64,000 nt of DNA from Pelecanus crispus (taxonomy: Eukaryota > Chordata > Aves > Pelecaniformes > Pelecanidae): positions 1,064,001 through 1,128,000 of the forward strand of contig NC_134643.1 in NCBI RefSeq assembly GCF_030463565.1, written 5' to 3'. The notes below the pieces were generated by a model. That model saw only the letters and a program-made list of their open reading frames with translations. It had not been told where the DNA came from and did no database searches. Below, piece after piece: positions 9,717 to 20,502 of this stretch (positions are counted from its first letter, which is position 1; each line of letters begins with the position of its first letter). The position numbers and the translations under genes were made by a program.

Positions 9717-12605
9717 CTGGGGTGCGGGACAGGGTTGCTGCGAGGGGGGACGCTGCCTGCCCGGCTCTGAGGGCTTTGCAGGGTGAAGGGCCGGTGGCAT
9801 CTGGGACCCCCGTGCATTGAGTGGGGGTTTGGAGGGGCTGGGCAGGAGGATTTGGAGCTTGGAGCAACATGGGGCTCATTTGGTGGGACGTGGGTGCAGG
9901 CAGTGTGTGGCAGAAGCAGGCAGGGAGCAGGGGCAGAAAAAATACGCATGGAGGAGCACGGGGAGCAGGAGGTTCCTCCAGGCAGGAGAAGGCAACGGCA
10001 AAGGGGGGGGGTGACAGGCTGGGGTGGGCAGGGGAGCACTGGGCATCATCAGGGGGCCGGGAGGGCTCCACGGAGCAGCCGGTGTATCAGCTACCAGCAC
10101 CCGGTGCAGGCTTCGTGGGGGAAAAGCAGCCTTGTTTGTGGTGGAGCAGGGGCCGACACGGCACCTTCCCAATCCCCCCAGGACTGTGGATGCTGGGACC
10201 GCGCTCCCTGAGCTGCCCCGGTGCAGCGGCATTGCTCACCTCGGTGTTGCATGGCGAGGCTTCACGGGGCTTTCGGTGCCTGGGAATTGCCAAGAGGAGA
10301 CGGCTGCTGTCGTGAGGCCGGGTAAATCAGTGCCGGTGTCCGGGGTTGAGCCACGTCCCCTGCCCACCCTCCTGCGAGAAGAAGGGGGAGCAAGGGCAGG
10401 AACACGGAGCAGAGGATGGAAACGCTCAAGGGCATCTGACTGCTTGGGAAATCGTTGCATTCCAGGCACAGCGGATCAAAGGGACCTGGGCTTTAAAGTG
10501 CTCACACGGCTGCAAGAGCCGCTCGGGCTCTGAAGCGGCCGGGGAGGTGCCAGGGATGCTGCCTGCACTGCCCGCACCTAGCAGCCACCGGCACGCACTG
10601 CAGCTGGCTTGGCTGAGCCGTGTCCCAGCGCCTGCAAGCACTCCCTTGGACAAGCCACGGGGGACGGAGAGTTTCCCCATGCCCCCGCTGCCGCAGCTGA
10701 GCACCAGGGTCCTGCAGGGTGTTGGGGGGACGAGGGGCAGGAGGTGGCAGAAGCAGAGGGGACGACAAGACCGGGAGCTCTGGGTTTGCGTGCAACAGCT
10801 TCGGCGCTGGTTCACGGGTGGTTTATCAACCTTTCCCTGCCGCCTCTCCGGTGGCTCCAGGCACAAGCGCCTGTGCATAGGATCACCGCTTCCCCCTCCT
10901 GTCCTCGCCGGCAGCGTTTCTGTCTCTCGGCGCATTTATTTATTTCAGAGGGAGGGTCTGGCCCCACGCTCCCACTGCCCCGCTACAAATCCCGAGCGGC
11001 TCAGCTGCAGCAGACGGCGTGGGGCTGGGTTTGCCATGCTGAGAGCCTGACCCAAGGAGAGATTGGCAAGCGATAGCTGGGTTAACAGAAGCCTCCCCGC
11101 TTTGGTTGGAGACGCTCCGCCGCTCTGCCACCCCCTCAGCCAGCTCAGAAGGTCGAGGCTGGCTTTCCCCACACGCATGCACGCGCACTCCCGCAGCCCC
11201 TGCACTTTTCCCCATCCCCAGCACTTCTGTCTGTGCCCCCCGCACCTTCCCTCGCTCCAGACCCTCACCTAAGGCAGCCCCCCCGGATTTAGACGCCGAT
11301 GCCTCGGCGGTGGGACGCCACCACTGCACCCAACACCCCCGGAGCGAGTGCTGCCCCACGTGCCGTGCCCGCGCTGCCCATCCTGCCCTACAGCTCTCCC
11401 GCCGCTCCCCCGGGGTCTGCAGACACTGAGCCTGATCAGGAGAGTCAGGAAAAGCAAAAGAAATCCAACAACGGGGACGGCTCGGCAGATTTCCCGCAGG
11501 GGAAAAGCCAAGGTGCGGTTCACCCGATCTCCGTCTCATTAGGAAAGGGATGGATCGCCCTGGAGCAAAGCACACGCGGCTGCTCCGGGAAGGAGGGAAC
11601 AAGCGGCACTGGTACAGGCAGGACGCGTGTCCCCGCGGGGGCCAGCGCAGCCCCCACCGGCGTTCCCCGGCTTTGCCCCAGCCATGGGCTTGCTGACACG
11701 GGGATTTCTTTCCCCACGGAGAAACGGGTGCGCTGGGAAAGCCAAGCGAGTTGTGAGCCCACGGTCACTGAGGGATGTCGGAGGGGTGGGGAGCTCGGTC
11801 TTTGTGCAGCGCGCAGAGGCGAAGAGCAAGTGAGACAGGACTCTACTAGGATGGACCGGAGCAGATCATTCCTGGAGGAATCCCAAAGCCTTCCCCGTGT
11901 TAAGGCACCTTCAACGCCCAATTCCTACTGGGAATCGCTTCCAGGCAAGAAATCACAACCCCACCAGGCCTAGAGCAGCCCTCCCGTGCCCGAGCGTGGC
12001 CGGTGCTACGCCCCATGCGCGTGCGAGCGTGAGTGGATGCCTGCGCACACGTACCCACGCGTGCACACGCGTCGGAGGGTGCCTATGTGTGCGCACGTGC
12101 TCCTTTCCCCGCGGGGCCGGCCGCACGCCCGCGCGCTTTCGCACGCACCCACAGCCACCGCGTGCATGCGTACGTGCGTGTACGCGTGCAGGCGTGCGTG
12201 TACGCGGTGGTGCCCGGAGGGCTGGCGAGGGGGGTACCTGCGGGGTCTCGGAGGAGCTGAAGCGGATCGCCTTCGGAGCCAAGCGGGTGCTGCCGTGTCG
12301 GCGCGGTGCGGGGCGGCTGATGAGGGTGCGAGGCTGTGATGTCACGGGGCAGGAGGAAGAGGAGGATGGGGAGGAAGGGGCGGCCCGATGGGGAACGAGC
12401 GGCCGCGCCCAGCACATGCCCGGCCCGGGGGGCTCCTTCGGGGCCCCGAGGGAGCCCCCCGGGCGGGGGAGCGAGGCGGTGCCGGTGTTGGCGCCGGGGT
12501 TTCAGCACCGGAGCCCGGCGGACAGCACAAGCCCGGCCGCCCCGAGCATCCCCGGTAACCCCCGGCGGAGCATCCCCGGGGGGCTCCGCGCCCGCTTCTC
12601 CCGCA
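9717..12605. other. PAX4 upstream sequence, no gene recognised
   Basis: This should contain the PAX4 first coding exon, 5' UTR and promoter, but I could not choose an initiator exon that leaves the single base needed to join the exon ending at 9716. It contains no recognisable repeat apart from the alternating tract at 11988-12215. Confidence 0.45.
11988..12215. repeat. long alternating CG/CA/TG/TA tract
   Basis: Repeated ACGCGTGCACACGCGTCGG-like and GTGCGTGTACGCGTGCAGGC-like sequence with alternating purines and pyrimidines over about 200 bases, interrupted by a GC-rich stretch. It is rich in CpG and a candidate Z-DNA former. Confidence 0.65.
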
Positions 12606-12690
12606 AAGCAAACAGCCCCAGCTGCCATATGGTAAAGCGCTTGGGATTCAATCATAAATCCCCATTCGCTTTTATTACATTTATTTAATA
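12606..12690. other. AT-rich island upstream of the CpG island
   Basis: A sharply AT-richer segment with CATATG at about 12628, AATCATAAAT and TTATTACATTTATTTAATAA. Such an island inside GC-rich DNA often marks a conserved non-coding element, but conservation cannot be tested here. A T15 run follows at 12692-12706 and an A19 run at 12823-12841. Confidence 0.4.
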
Positions 12691-12899
12691 ATTTTTTTTT
12701 TTTTTTGGGTGTTGAACAAATAAAAGGCGGCCCCGGGGGTGGATGGGCACCGCGGGCACTGCCCCGCTCTGCAACCCGAGGGCCCGGCACAGATGGCCCC
12801 CTTCTTGGGAGATAAAAAATTTAAAAAAAAAAAAAAAAAAATCAACAAAAAAACCACCCCCCACCACCCCACGTTGTAAACCTTTCAAGTAAAATATTT

Positions 12900-13736
12900 G
12901 AAGAGCAAATATTAGCCAGCGAGGAGCTCTGCACCGCGGCCCTCCGCGCCCGGCCCCGCGAGTAATTGAGCGCTATTAGCACCCCGCTCCCGGCCCCCGC
13001 GCTCCGCGCACGGCCGCTATTTGCAAAATACCATATGCTCCGAATTACACATTAACCACAGCCCCGCGGGGCCCGGGCCCGGCCCCGGCCCCCGGGGGAG
13101 CCGCCGCGCCGCCCCCCGCCGCCCCCGGGGGCTCCCCGGCCGTGCCCCACGCGTGGAAGCCGGGCCCGGGGCTGCCGGCGGCCCGGGGAGCGCTGGAAGC
13201 CGGGGCCGGGCCCCCCCCGGTTCCTCCCCGGCCGTCGGGGAGCCCCGACGGAGCCCCCGGGAGCGGCGAGCCCCGTGCGTAACGCGGCCCCGGGGAGCGG
13301 GGCTCGGCCGCTTGCGGGGGGGCCCGGGGGCGGCTGCCCCGGCCCCGCTGCTCCCTCCCCCGGGCCGGGCCGAGCCGGGAGGGCCGGGGGGCAGCGGGGG
13401 GGCCCGGGAGCTGCGGGCGGGGCCCCCCCGGGACTGTGCGCACCGGGGCCGGGCGCGCCGGGGGCGGGCGGGGAGCGGCGGGGAGCGGCGCGGCGGGAGG
13501 GGGGGGTGCGGGCCCCGCCGCTGTCCCGGGGGCGAAGGGGCCCCAGGAGGGGCCGGGAGGAGGCCGGGGAGGGCGGCGGAGCCCGGCGGGCCCGGGGGCG
13601 GCGGGCGGAGGGGGCTGCGTCCTCGGCGCGGCTCGGGCGCAGCGGGCGGAGAGGCTGCGGGGGGGGGGGGAGGGCGCGGGGGGACCTCGGGGAGGGGGGA
13701 GGGGGGAGAGGGCGAGAGGGGCAGAGGGGCAGAGGT
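12900..13736. promoter_or_regulatory. CpG island without an assigned gene
   Basis: About 800 bases of extremely CpG-dense sequence. It starts with an AT-containing stretch (GAGTAATTGAGCGCTATTAG at about 12960, and CCATATGCTCCGAATTACAC at about 13031) and becomes almost pure G/C at 13060-13700. It is neither the SND1 promoter (at 27.9 kb) nor clearly the PAX4 promoter, whose first exon is unlocated. It could be a distal PAX4 promoter, a lncRNA promoter or an orphan island. Confidence 0.6.
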
Positions 13737-15034
13737 GGGGACATGGAGAGGTGGGGAGGTGGGGAGATGGAGACATGGAGAGGTGGGCAGATGGAGAAAT
13801 GGAAAGATGGAGACGTGGGGAGATGGGGAGGTGGGGAGTTGGGGAGATGAAGAGGTGGGGATGTGGAGATATGGGGAGGTGGGGAGGTGGGGAGATGGGG
13901 AGGTGGAGAAATGGAAAGGTGGGGAGGTGGAGAGATGGAGACATGGAGAGGTGGGGAGGTGGAGAAATGGAAAGATGGAGAGGTGGGAAGATGGAGAGAC
14001 GGAGAGGTGGGGAGTTGAGGAGTTGGGGAGATGAAGAGGTGGGGATGTGGAGATATGGGGAGGTGGAGAGGTGGAGAGATGGAGAGATGGAGACATGGAG
14101 AGGTGGGGAGGTGGGGAGACGGGGAGGTGGGGAGGTGGAGAAATGGAAAGACAGATGGGGAGGTGGAGAGATGGAGACATGGGGAGGTGGGGAGGTTGAG
14201 AAATGGAGAGATGGAGAGGTGGGGAGTTGGGTAGACGGGGAGGTGGGGAGGTGGAGAAATGGGGAGTTGGGGAGGTGGAGAAATGGGGAGGTGGGGAGGT
14301 GGAGAGATGGAGAGATGGAGATGTGGGTAGAAGGAGAAGTGGGGAGGTGGAGATGTGGGTAGATGGAGAGCTGGGGAGGTGGAGAGATGGAGACATGGAG
14401 AGGTGGGGAGGTGGAGAAATGGAGAGATGGAGAGATGGAGAGATGGGGAGGTGGGGAGTTGGAGAGGTGGAGACATGGAGAGGTGGGGAGTTGGGGAGAC
14501 AGGGAGGTGGGGAGGTGGAGAAATGGGGATGTGGGGAGGTGGAGAAATGGAAAGACAGATGGGGAGGTGGAGAGATGGAGACATGGAGAGGTGGAGAGAT
14601 GGAGTTGTGGGGAGATGGAGAGGTGGGGAGGTGGAGAGGTGGAGACATGGAGAGGTGGAGAGATGGAGTTGTGGGGAGATGGAGAGGTGAGGAAGTGGAG
14701 AGGTGGAGACATGGAGAGGTGGGGAGATGGGGAGGTGGGGAGATGGGGAGGTGGAGAAATGGAGAGACAGGTGGAGAGGTGGAGAGATGGAGATGTGGGG
14801 AGATGGAGAGGTGGGGAGGTGGAGAAATGGAGAGACAGACAGAGAGGTGGGGAGGTGGAGAGGTGGGGAGATGGGGAGATGGGGAGATGGGGAGATGGAG
14901 AAATGGAGAGACAGATGGAGAGGTGGAGAGATGGAGACATGGAGAAATGGAAGGACAGAGAGACGGAGAGAGGGTGAAATGGAGAGGCAGAGAGATGGAG
15001 AGGTGGAGACAGGGATCTGGAGAGGTGGAGAGGC
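13737..15034. repeat. 1.3 kb 8-bp polypurine minisatellite
   Basis: About 160 copies of an 8-bp unit of form GAGRTGGG/GAGRTGGA, with variants GACATGGA, GAAATGGA, GATGTGGA and GAGTTGGG. The plus strand is almost free of C. Because 8 is not a multiple of 3 and the units rarely form stops, several frames stay open on both strands, giving spurious long proteins of Arg-Trp-Glu-Gly or Ser-Pro-His-Leu repeats. Confidence 0.97.
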
Positions 15035-15224
15035 GCTCCAGCTCCCACCGTGTCCTCTGCATTTCATGCTCGCTTGCACATCTCCTCCCATCCACCTTCC
15101 TGCACCCCTCAGGGAAGAGCTTTTTGCAGGTATTTCTGTCGCGGTGGGAAGCGCGGCCGGCACTGGTGCGCAGCACGATGGGGCGGTCCGGGGGCAGGGA
15201 CGGGACCTGGCAGGAGTGAGCCAC

Positions 15225-15766
15225 GTTCTGCTTTGAAATGAAGCGTCTGCTTGGAGAAACGCTTGGAGAAACACTTGGAGAATTACACCGTGGCGATGAA
15301 GAGCGGAGCCCATGACGCAGCCAAACTCCCCAGGAATATCAGTCCTTCATCCCACCACCCACGGCCAACGCAGAGGTGTGAAGATGCAAAAGCCATCCCT
15401 GGCTTTCTGGAGGGGGTCCTCGAGGCATGGGGTGGCATCGGGTGTTTGTGTGGCACTTTGAGCTCTGGTCACAGCACGGGGAGGCCCGGGGGGTCCCGGA
15501 GCAGGGGACGAGGGGAGCCTGACCCAGGGCCCCTGCGCACCATCAGGTCCTGGCACAGGAGAGGAGGCACCGGCATCCCCCTCCAGCTCCTGCATCTTCA
15601 CACCTCTGCGTTGGCTGTGGGTGGTGGGATGAAGGACTGGTATTCCTGGGGAGTTTGGCTGTGTCATGGGCTCCACTCTTCATCACCACAGTGTAATTCT
15701 CCAAGCGTTTCTCCAAGCATTTCTCCAAGCGTTTCTCCAAGCCGGCGCTTCATTTCAAAGCAGAAC
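15225..15766. repeat. long inverted repeat with about 165-175 bp arms
   Basis: The left arm (15225-15388) reappears as its reverse complement at 15591-15766, separated by a loop of about 200 bases. Identity by eye is about 95%. The outer ends carry TTTGAAATGAAGCG and CGCTTCATTTCAAA. A CTTGGAGAAACG motif is repeated three times on the left and about four times on the right. No transposase or element terminus is recognised. Confidence 0.93.
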
Positions 15767-16299
15767 AGGGCTCACTTCAGCCTGGCCCCTGACGCTGATC
15801 CCAGGACCTTGGCTTTGGTTTGGATCCGACTTCATGAATTTGCCCCTACGTGGTGGGCGGGGAGCACCCGGGGAGGGAGAGGGTTTAAGGGTGCTGCCTG
15901 TGGTGCTCAGCGGACGCATCTCTGCCGGCGCGGGCGAGGGAGGTATGGCGGGACGGACGGCAGCTCCCTCCCTGCCCACCCTCACCTGCCCGAAGGACGG
16001 GGCCGTGCCTCCCTGGTGAAGAGCGAGCGGGCGATGCCCTGGCAGCCCTGCCGGCGGCTGGGCCGCTCGCCCAGATGTGCGCTGCCGTGCCCGTGTCTCC
16101 AGCTGGGGCTCTGCCGCTGGCAGCTGGGACTCGGGCAGTGCCCTCGCTGTAGCCAGCGCCGGCGGCCTTCGGGCAGCACCTTCCCACCCCGGGGAGCGTA
16201 AATGCGAGTGGCTGGGCAGGGGCTGGAGGAGGGGGTGCTGCCTGGGGGAGGGGGGGGTGCTGGGGTGGCGTGGGGAAGGGGCACGGGGATGCTGTGCTG
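15767..16299. other. GC-rich spacer, no gene recognised
   Basis: Unique-looking GC-rich sequence between the inverted repeat and the 29-bp minisatellite. I see no gene-like feature. Confidence 0.4.
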
Positions 16300-17260
16300 C
16301 CCTCAGGCAGGAGAGGGATGGGGTGCTGTTCTGGGATGGGACAGGGATGCTGAGCATCCCAGGGGCAGGATGGGGATGCTGAGCATCCCGGGGGCAGGAT
16401 GGGGATGTGGAGCATCCCGGGAGCAGGATGGGGATGCTGTGCTTCCTGGGCCAGGATGGGGATGGTGTGCTTCCCAGGGGAAGGATGGGGATGCTGAGCA
16501 TCCCAGGGGCCAGATGCAGATGCTGTGCTTGCTGGGGGAAGGACAAGGATACTGGACATCCCGGGCACAGGATGCAGATGCTGGGTGCCCTCAGAAAGGA
16601 GAGGGACTGGGTGCTGTTTTGGGACAGGACAGGGATGCTGAGCATCCTGGGGGCAGGATGGGGATGTGGAGCATCCCAGGGGCAGGAAGCAGATGCCGTG
16701 CTTCCTGGGACAGCATGGGGATGGTGTGCTTCCCAGGGGAAGGATGGGGACGCTGAGCATCCCGGGGGCAGGATAGGAACAGTGAGCATCCCAGGGGCAG
16801 GATGCAGATGCTGGACTGCCCTCAGGAAGGAGAGGGACTGGGTGCTGTTTTGGGACAGGACAGCGGTGCTGAGCATCCCAGGGGCAGGATGTGGATGGTG
16901 TGCTTCCCAGGGGAAGGATGGGGATAATGTGCTTCCCAGGGGCAGGATAGGGATAATGTGCTTCCCAGGGGCAGGATGGGGATGCTGAGCATCCCAGGGG
17001 CAGGATAGGGATACTGAGCATCCCAGGGGCAGGATGGGGATGCTGAGCATGTGAGGGGCAGGATAGGGATAGTGTGCTTCCCAGGGGCAGGATGGGGATG
17101 CTGAGAACCCCAGGGGCAGGACGGGGATGCTGAGCATGTGAGGGGCAGGATGGAGATGCTGAGCATCCCAGGGGCAGGATGGGGATGTGGAGCATCCCGG
17201 GGGCAGGATGGGGATGCCGTGCTTCCCAGGGGCAGGACGGGGATGCTGGGCTACCTGGGT
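16300..17260. repeat. 29-bp minisatellite with internal palindrome
   Basis: About 30 units of CATCCCAGGGGCAGGATGGG followed by GATGCTGAG. GGGATGC-TGA-GCATCCC in each canonical unit is a perfect 7-bp stem with a 3-base loop. A longer variant beginning GCCCTCAG and containing GGGTGCTGTT recurs near 16301, 16587 and 16819, so there is a higher-order period of roughly 230-290 bases. Confidence 0.93.
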
Positions 17261-19347
17261 TTTCAGCAGCTGGCCCATGGTGGTACCGGCCCAGTGGCCT
17301 GGGGACCTTGCTGGCTGAGCCCCTCCTGACCGTATGTGCCATCATCATACACCGTGGTGGCTGGTGGGCACCAAAGCGTCCCCTCTCACCAGCTCCAGAT
17401 CATCCCAGCTGCCAGGAGAGCAGCAGCCAGGCCAGCCCGGGCCGGGAGCTCAGCACCCCCTTCCCCGCCTTCGCTTTGGGCCCCGCGGCGGGGAGAAGGG
17501 ATGTGGGTGGGTGCAGGACGGGACTGGGTGCAGCACCGAGGGTGTACGGGGGCCGGCCAGCATCGCGGGCAGCGCTGAGACGGGGGAAGGAGGAGAGGGG
17601 GTCGGGGGGACTTGCTGCTGCTTCTTACCATGTGCGAGCATGGCATGAGCATGGCGTGAGCGTGGCGTGAGCGTGGCGTGAGCGTGTGAGCATGGCGGAA
17701 GCGTGGCGAGGCGTTCCCCGTGCCCAGGGAGCACCCCGTCCCTCGCAGGCAAATACTGCAGGCATTTGGGGTGAGCTGTGCCCAAGGCGCTGCTTAGTGC
17801 AGAGGGACAAAGGGGAGGCAAAGCAAGGCAAAAGGTGAGAAGGCAGTCAGGAAAGCAGGCAGGAAGGCAGGCAGGAAGGATGTCAGATGGAGGAAACCCA
17901 GGAGAGAGGACGCGGTTGGGTATTTTCACACCGAGTAAGCAGTGGCACAATATTCTTCTGGGCTTTCCTCTGCTGCAGGCTCTGTCCCAGCCTGTGCTCA
18001 GACACCTGGGCAAGGGCGCATGGAAAAGCAGCAGCCGCTCAGGCCTCCAAAATCCCCCGAGGAGCCCCTGGAGCCTTGGTCCTTCACAGAATCCAAGAAT
18101 CATGGAATCCCTGCAGCCGGCCCCAGCCTCCTGCTGCGTGGCTGGGCAGCCGGGGGCACAGCGGCGCTGAGGAAGGTGCTCTGCGGTGGAGAAATAAATT
18201 CAAACACATGCAAAAGTGATAAAATTAAGTACCTGGCCCCAGGAAAAGCATTCCTTTGCCAGGGATAGATTGTTTCCCACTTCCCTGATAACAAATTTTC
18301 TGCCTGGAGCATTTGCCCAGAGGCAGGATTTTGGCGCGGGAGCTTTCGGGCAGTCACGCCCCATCCCTGCAAGCTGCTGCACCCCGGAGCAGACCTCGGG
18401 TCTCCCCATAGCTCCCCACTTCTCCCCAGGGCCCTGCAGTGGAAGAGCAGCTCCCGGGCCTGTGCTGGGATGCTGCCGGACACGGGGCAATGCTGAGTGG
18501 CTTTGCAGGCAGGAGACCTGCCCAGGCTGCCGGGGAGCCGCCGGGGAGCTCTCGGCTGCCCACGGCCCCGCCGGGACCCTGGAAGCTCACCTGGAAGCTG
18601 CGGTCTCTCCAGCAGCCCCCTCCAGCCTCCCGGGGCTGCCGTGTCCCGAGGGATCCCCTCTTGGAGATAGCACCGGGCAGAGCCCGGCTCGCTGGCACGC
18701 CGGACGGCTCCGCTGCCTGCAGCAAGCCGGCGCCTGGCTCTCCTGCCCCGGAGGAGCACCCACCGGCACCCAGGTCCCCACGGCTACCGCCAGCGGCGGC
18801 AGCAGCAGGAGCATGTGAGCGCAAAATGTCGGATGTCCCAAAGGGAGGGCACGTTGCGGGCAAGGTGCTGAGGTGCCGGTTTGGCACCAGCTCAGCAGCG
18901 AGGTGGTGTCTACCGTGGCTGCTGGTGTGTCGGGGTGTTTGCACGGGACGGGATTCCGGCCAAGCGGATCCATTGTCTTCGTCTTCATCTCCTTTTTTAA
19001 GCAGATTTCAGGTCTGGCTGATAAAGACACCCATGTTAATGAGGGTAATTGGATTTCTGCAAGATATTTGACTTAGTACGGCATGACGGTTTGATTAAAA
19101 CCCTCTCGTTATGTGAAATTAAGCGAGCACACGCTAGGCAGATGAGAAGCTGGCTCCCGACTAATGGGAAGGACGGTTCACAGGGAGCCAGCCCGCAGCG
19201 CAGCGGTGCAGCAGGACCCGGGGGCGGCCGCAGCCACCGGCATCGCATTTTCTGAGCGGTGGCATTTCCAGGTGACACCGGTGGCCCGTGTGGCAAAGGG
19301 GGAGGAGAACACGTGGGTGCACCTGGGAGCAGGGCTGTGTGTGAAGC
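17261..19347. other. intergenic sequence with short tandem repeats
   Basis: No gene recognised. It includes a short array of GCGTGGCGTGA-like units at about 17640-17700 and an AGGCAGGA-rich stretch at about 17835-17885. It also has AT-richer islands near 18190-18300 and 19010-19160, which stand out against the GC-rich background. Confidence 0.45.
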
Positions 19348-20502
19348 CCAAAGAGTTGTGGTGAATGGAGTTAAATCCAGCGGTGTTCCCCAGGGCTCAG
19401 TGTCGGGGCCGGTTCTGTTTAATGTCTTTATCGATGATCTGGATGAGGGGATCGGGTGCACCCTCAGTAAGTTTGCAGATGACACCAGGCTGGGTGGGAG
19501 TGTCGATCTGCTGGAGGGTGGGATGGCCCTGCAGAGGGACCTGGCCAGGCTGGACCCATGGGCCCAGGCCAACTGTGTGAGGTTCAACAAGGCCAAGTGC
19601 CGGGTCCTGCACTTGGGGCACAACAACCCCATGCAGCGCTGCAGGCTGGGGGAAGAGTGGCTGGGAGCTGCCTGGCCGAAAAGGACCTGGGGGTGTTGGT
19701 CGACAGCGGCTGAACATGAGCCAGCAGTGTGCCCAGGTGGCCAAGAAGGCCAACAGCATCCTGGCTTGTGTCAGGAACAGTGTGGCCAGCAGGAGCAGGG
19801 AGGTGATTGTGCCCCTGTGCTCGGCGCTGGTGGGGCCGCACCTGGAATGCTGTGCCCAGTTTTGGGCCCCTCAGCACAAGAAGGACATTGGGGTGCTGGA
19901 GCGTGTCCAGAGAAGGGCAGCGGAGCTGGGGAAGGGTCTGGAGCACAGGGCTGGTGGGGAGCGGCTGAGGGAGCTGGGGGTGTTCAGCCTGGAGAAGAGG
20001 AGGCTGAGGGGAGACCTGATCGCTCTGCAGCTCCTGGCAGGAGGGGGCAGGGAGGGGGGTCGGGCTCTTCTCCCAAGGAACAGCGATGGGACGAGAGGGA
20101 ATGGGCTCAAGCTGCGCCAGGGGAGGTTTAGGTTGGATATTGGGAGAAATTTCTTCATGGCAAGAGTGGCCAAGCACTGGACCAGGCTGCCCAGAGAGGT
20201 GGGGGAGTCCCCAGCCCTGGAGGGGTTCAAAACACGGGCAGAGGTGGCACTGGGGGCCATGGTTTAGTGGGCATGGGGGTGTTGGGGTGACGGCTGGGCT
20301 GATGATCTTAGAGATCCTTCCCAACCTCAGTGATTCCCAGTTTTACTGTCATTATAAATAATGCAGCCCCCAAGGCAGGCAAGATGAAATGATGACTCTG
20401 CCCTTGATGGGTTTGGTGGTGGCCTTGGCAGTGTTGGGTCAATGGTTGGGCTGGGGGATCTTGAAGGGCTTGGCCAACCTCAACGATTCCATGATTCTAT
20501 GG
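19348..20502 (+). mobile_element. CR1 LINE, longest sense copy in the window
   Basis: A 5'-truncated CR1 with the C-terminal half of its reverse transcriptase. Visible motifs are GVPQGS (about 19382), [13 protein letters not shown] and the catalytic FADDT (19472-19486), then the thumb/C-terminal region. The frame breaks near 19660-19700 and resumes as [14 protein letters not shown], so it is a dead copy. It ends with the long 3' UTR and an ATGATTCTATG tail at 20502. Confidence 0.95.

Noticed and set aside
9717-10100. Possible PAX4 initiator exon just upstream of the paired-domain exon
   Set aside because: Several ATG codons exist on the minus strand, but none could be tied to a convincing donor in the required phase or to a conserved N terminus.
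12692-12841. T15 run followed by A19 run about 115 bases apart, as from a retrocopy or hairpin
   Set aside because: The sequence between them matches no gene and there are no target duplications. Homopolymer pairs are common next to GC-rich islands.
13017-15313. Very long open frames (over 650 codons) on the minus strand, made of Ser-Pro-His-Leu-Ser-Thr repeats
   Set aside because: They are a by-product of the 8-bp minisatellite and the adjacent CpG island. Several frames and both strands are open at once, with no start, splice or domain support.
15755-17348. Minus-strand frames of about 500 codons with repeated Pro-Ser-Cys-Pro units
   Set aside because: Translation of the 29-bp minisatellite; all frames look alike.
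18088-18112. CAGAATCCAAGAATCATGGAATCC as a CR1 tail stub
   Set aside because: Only about 20 bases resemble a CR1 tail and nothing beyond them matches CR1.
19049-19165. Short frame with DFCKIFDLVRHDGLIKTL, resembling a reverse-transcriptase segment
   Set aside because: The resemblance covers one short stretch, the following sequence does not continue into the CR1 at 19348, and the AT-rich context fits a non-coding island equally well.
19716-20267. Open frame starting [14 protein letters not shown], also near 49553, 60738 and 44956
   Set aside because: It is the C-terminal part of the CR1 reverse-transcriptase ORF in truncated copies, not a host gene.
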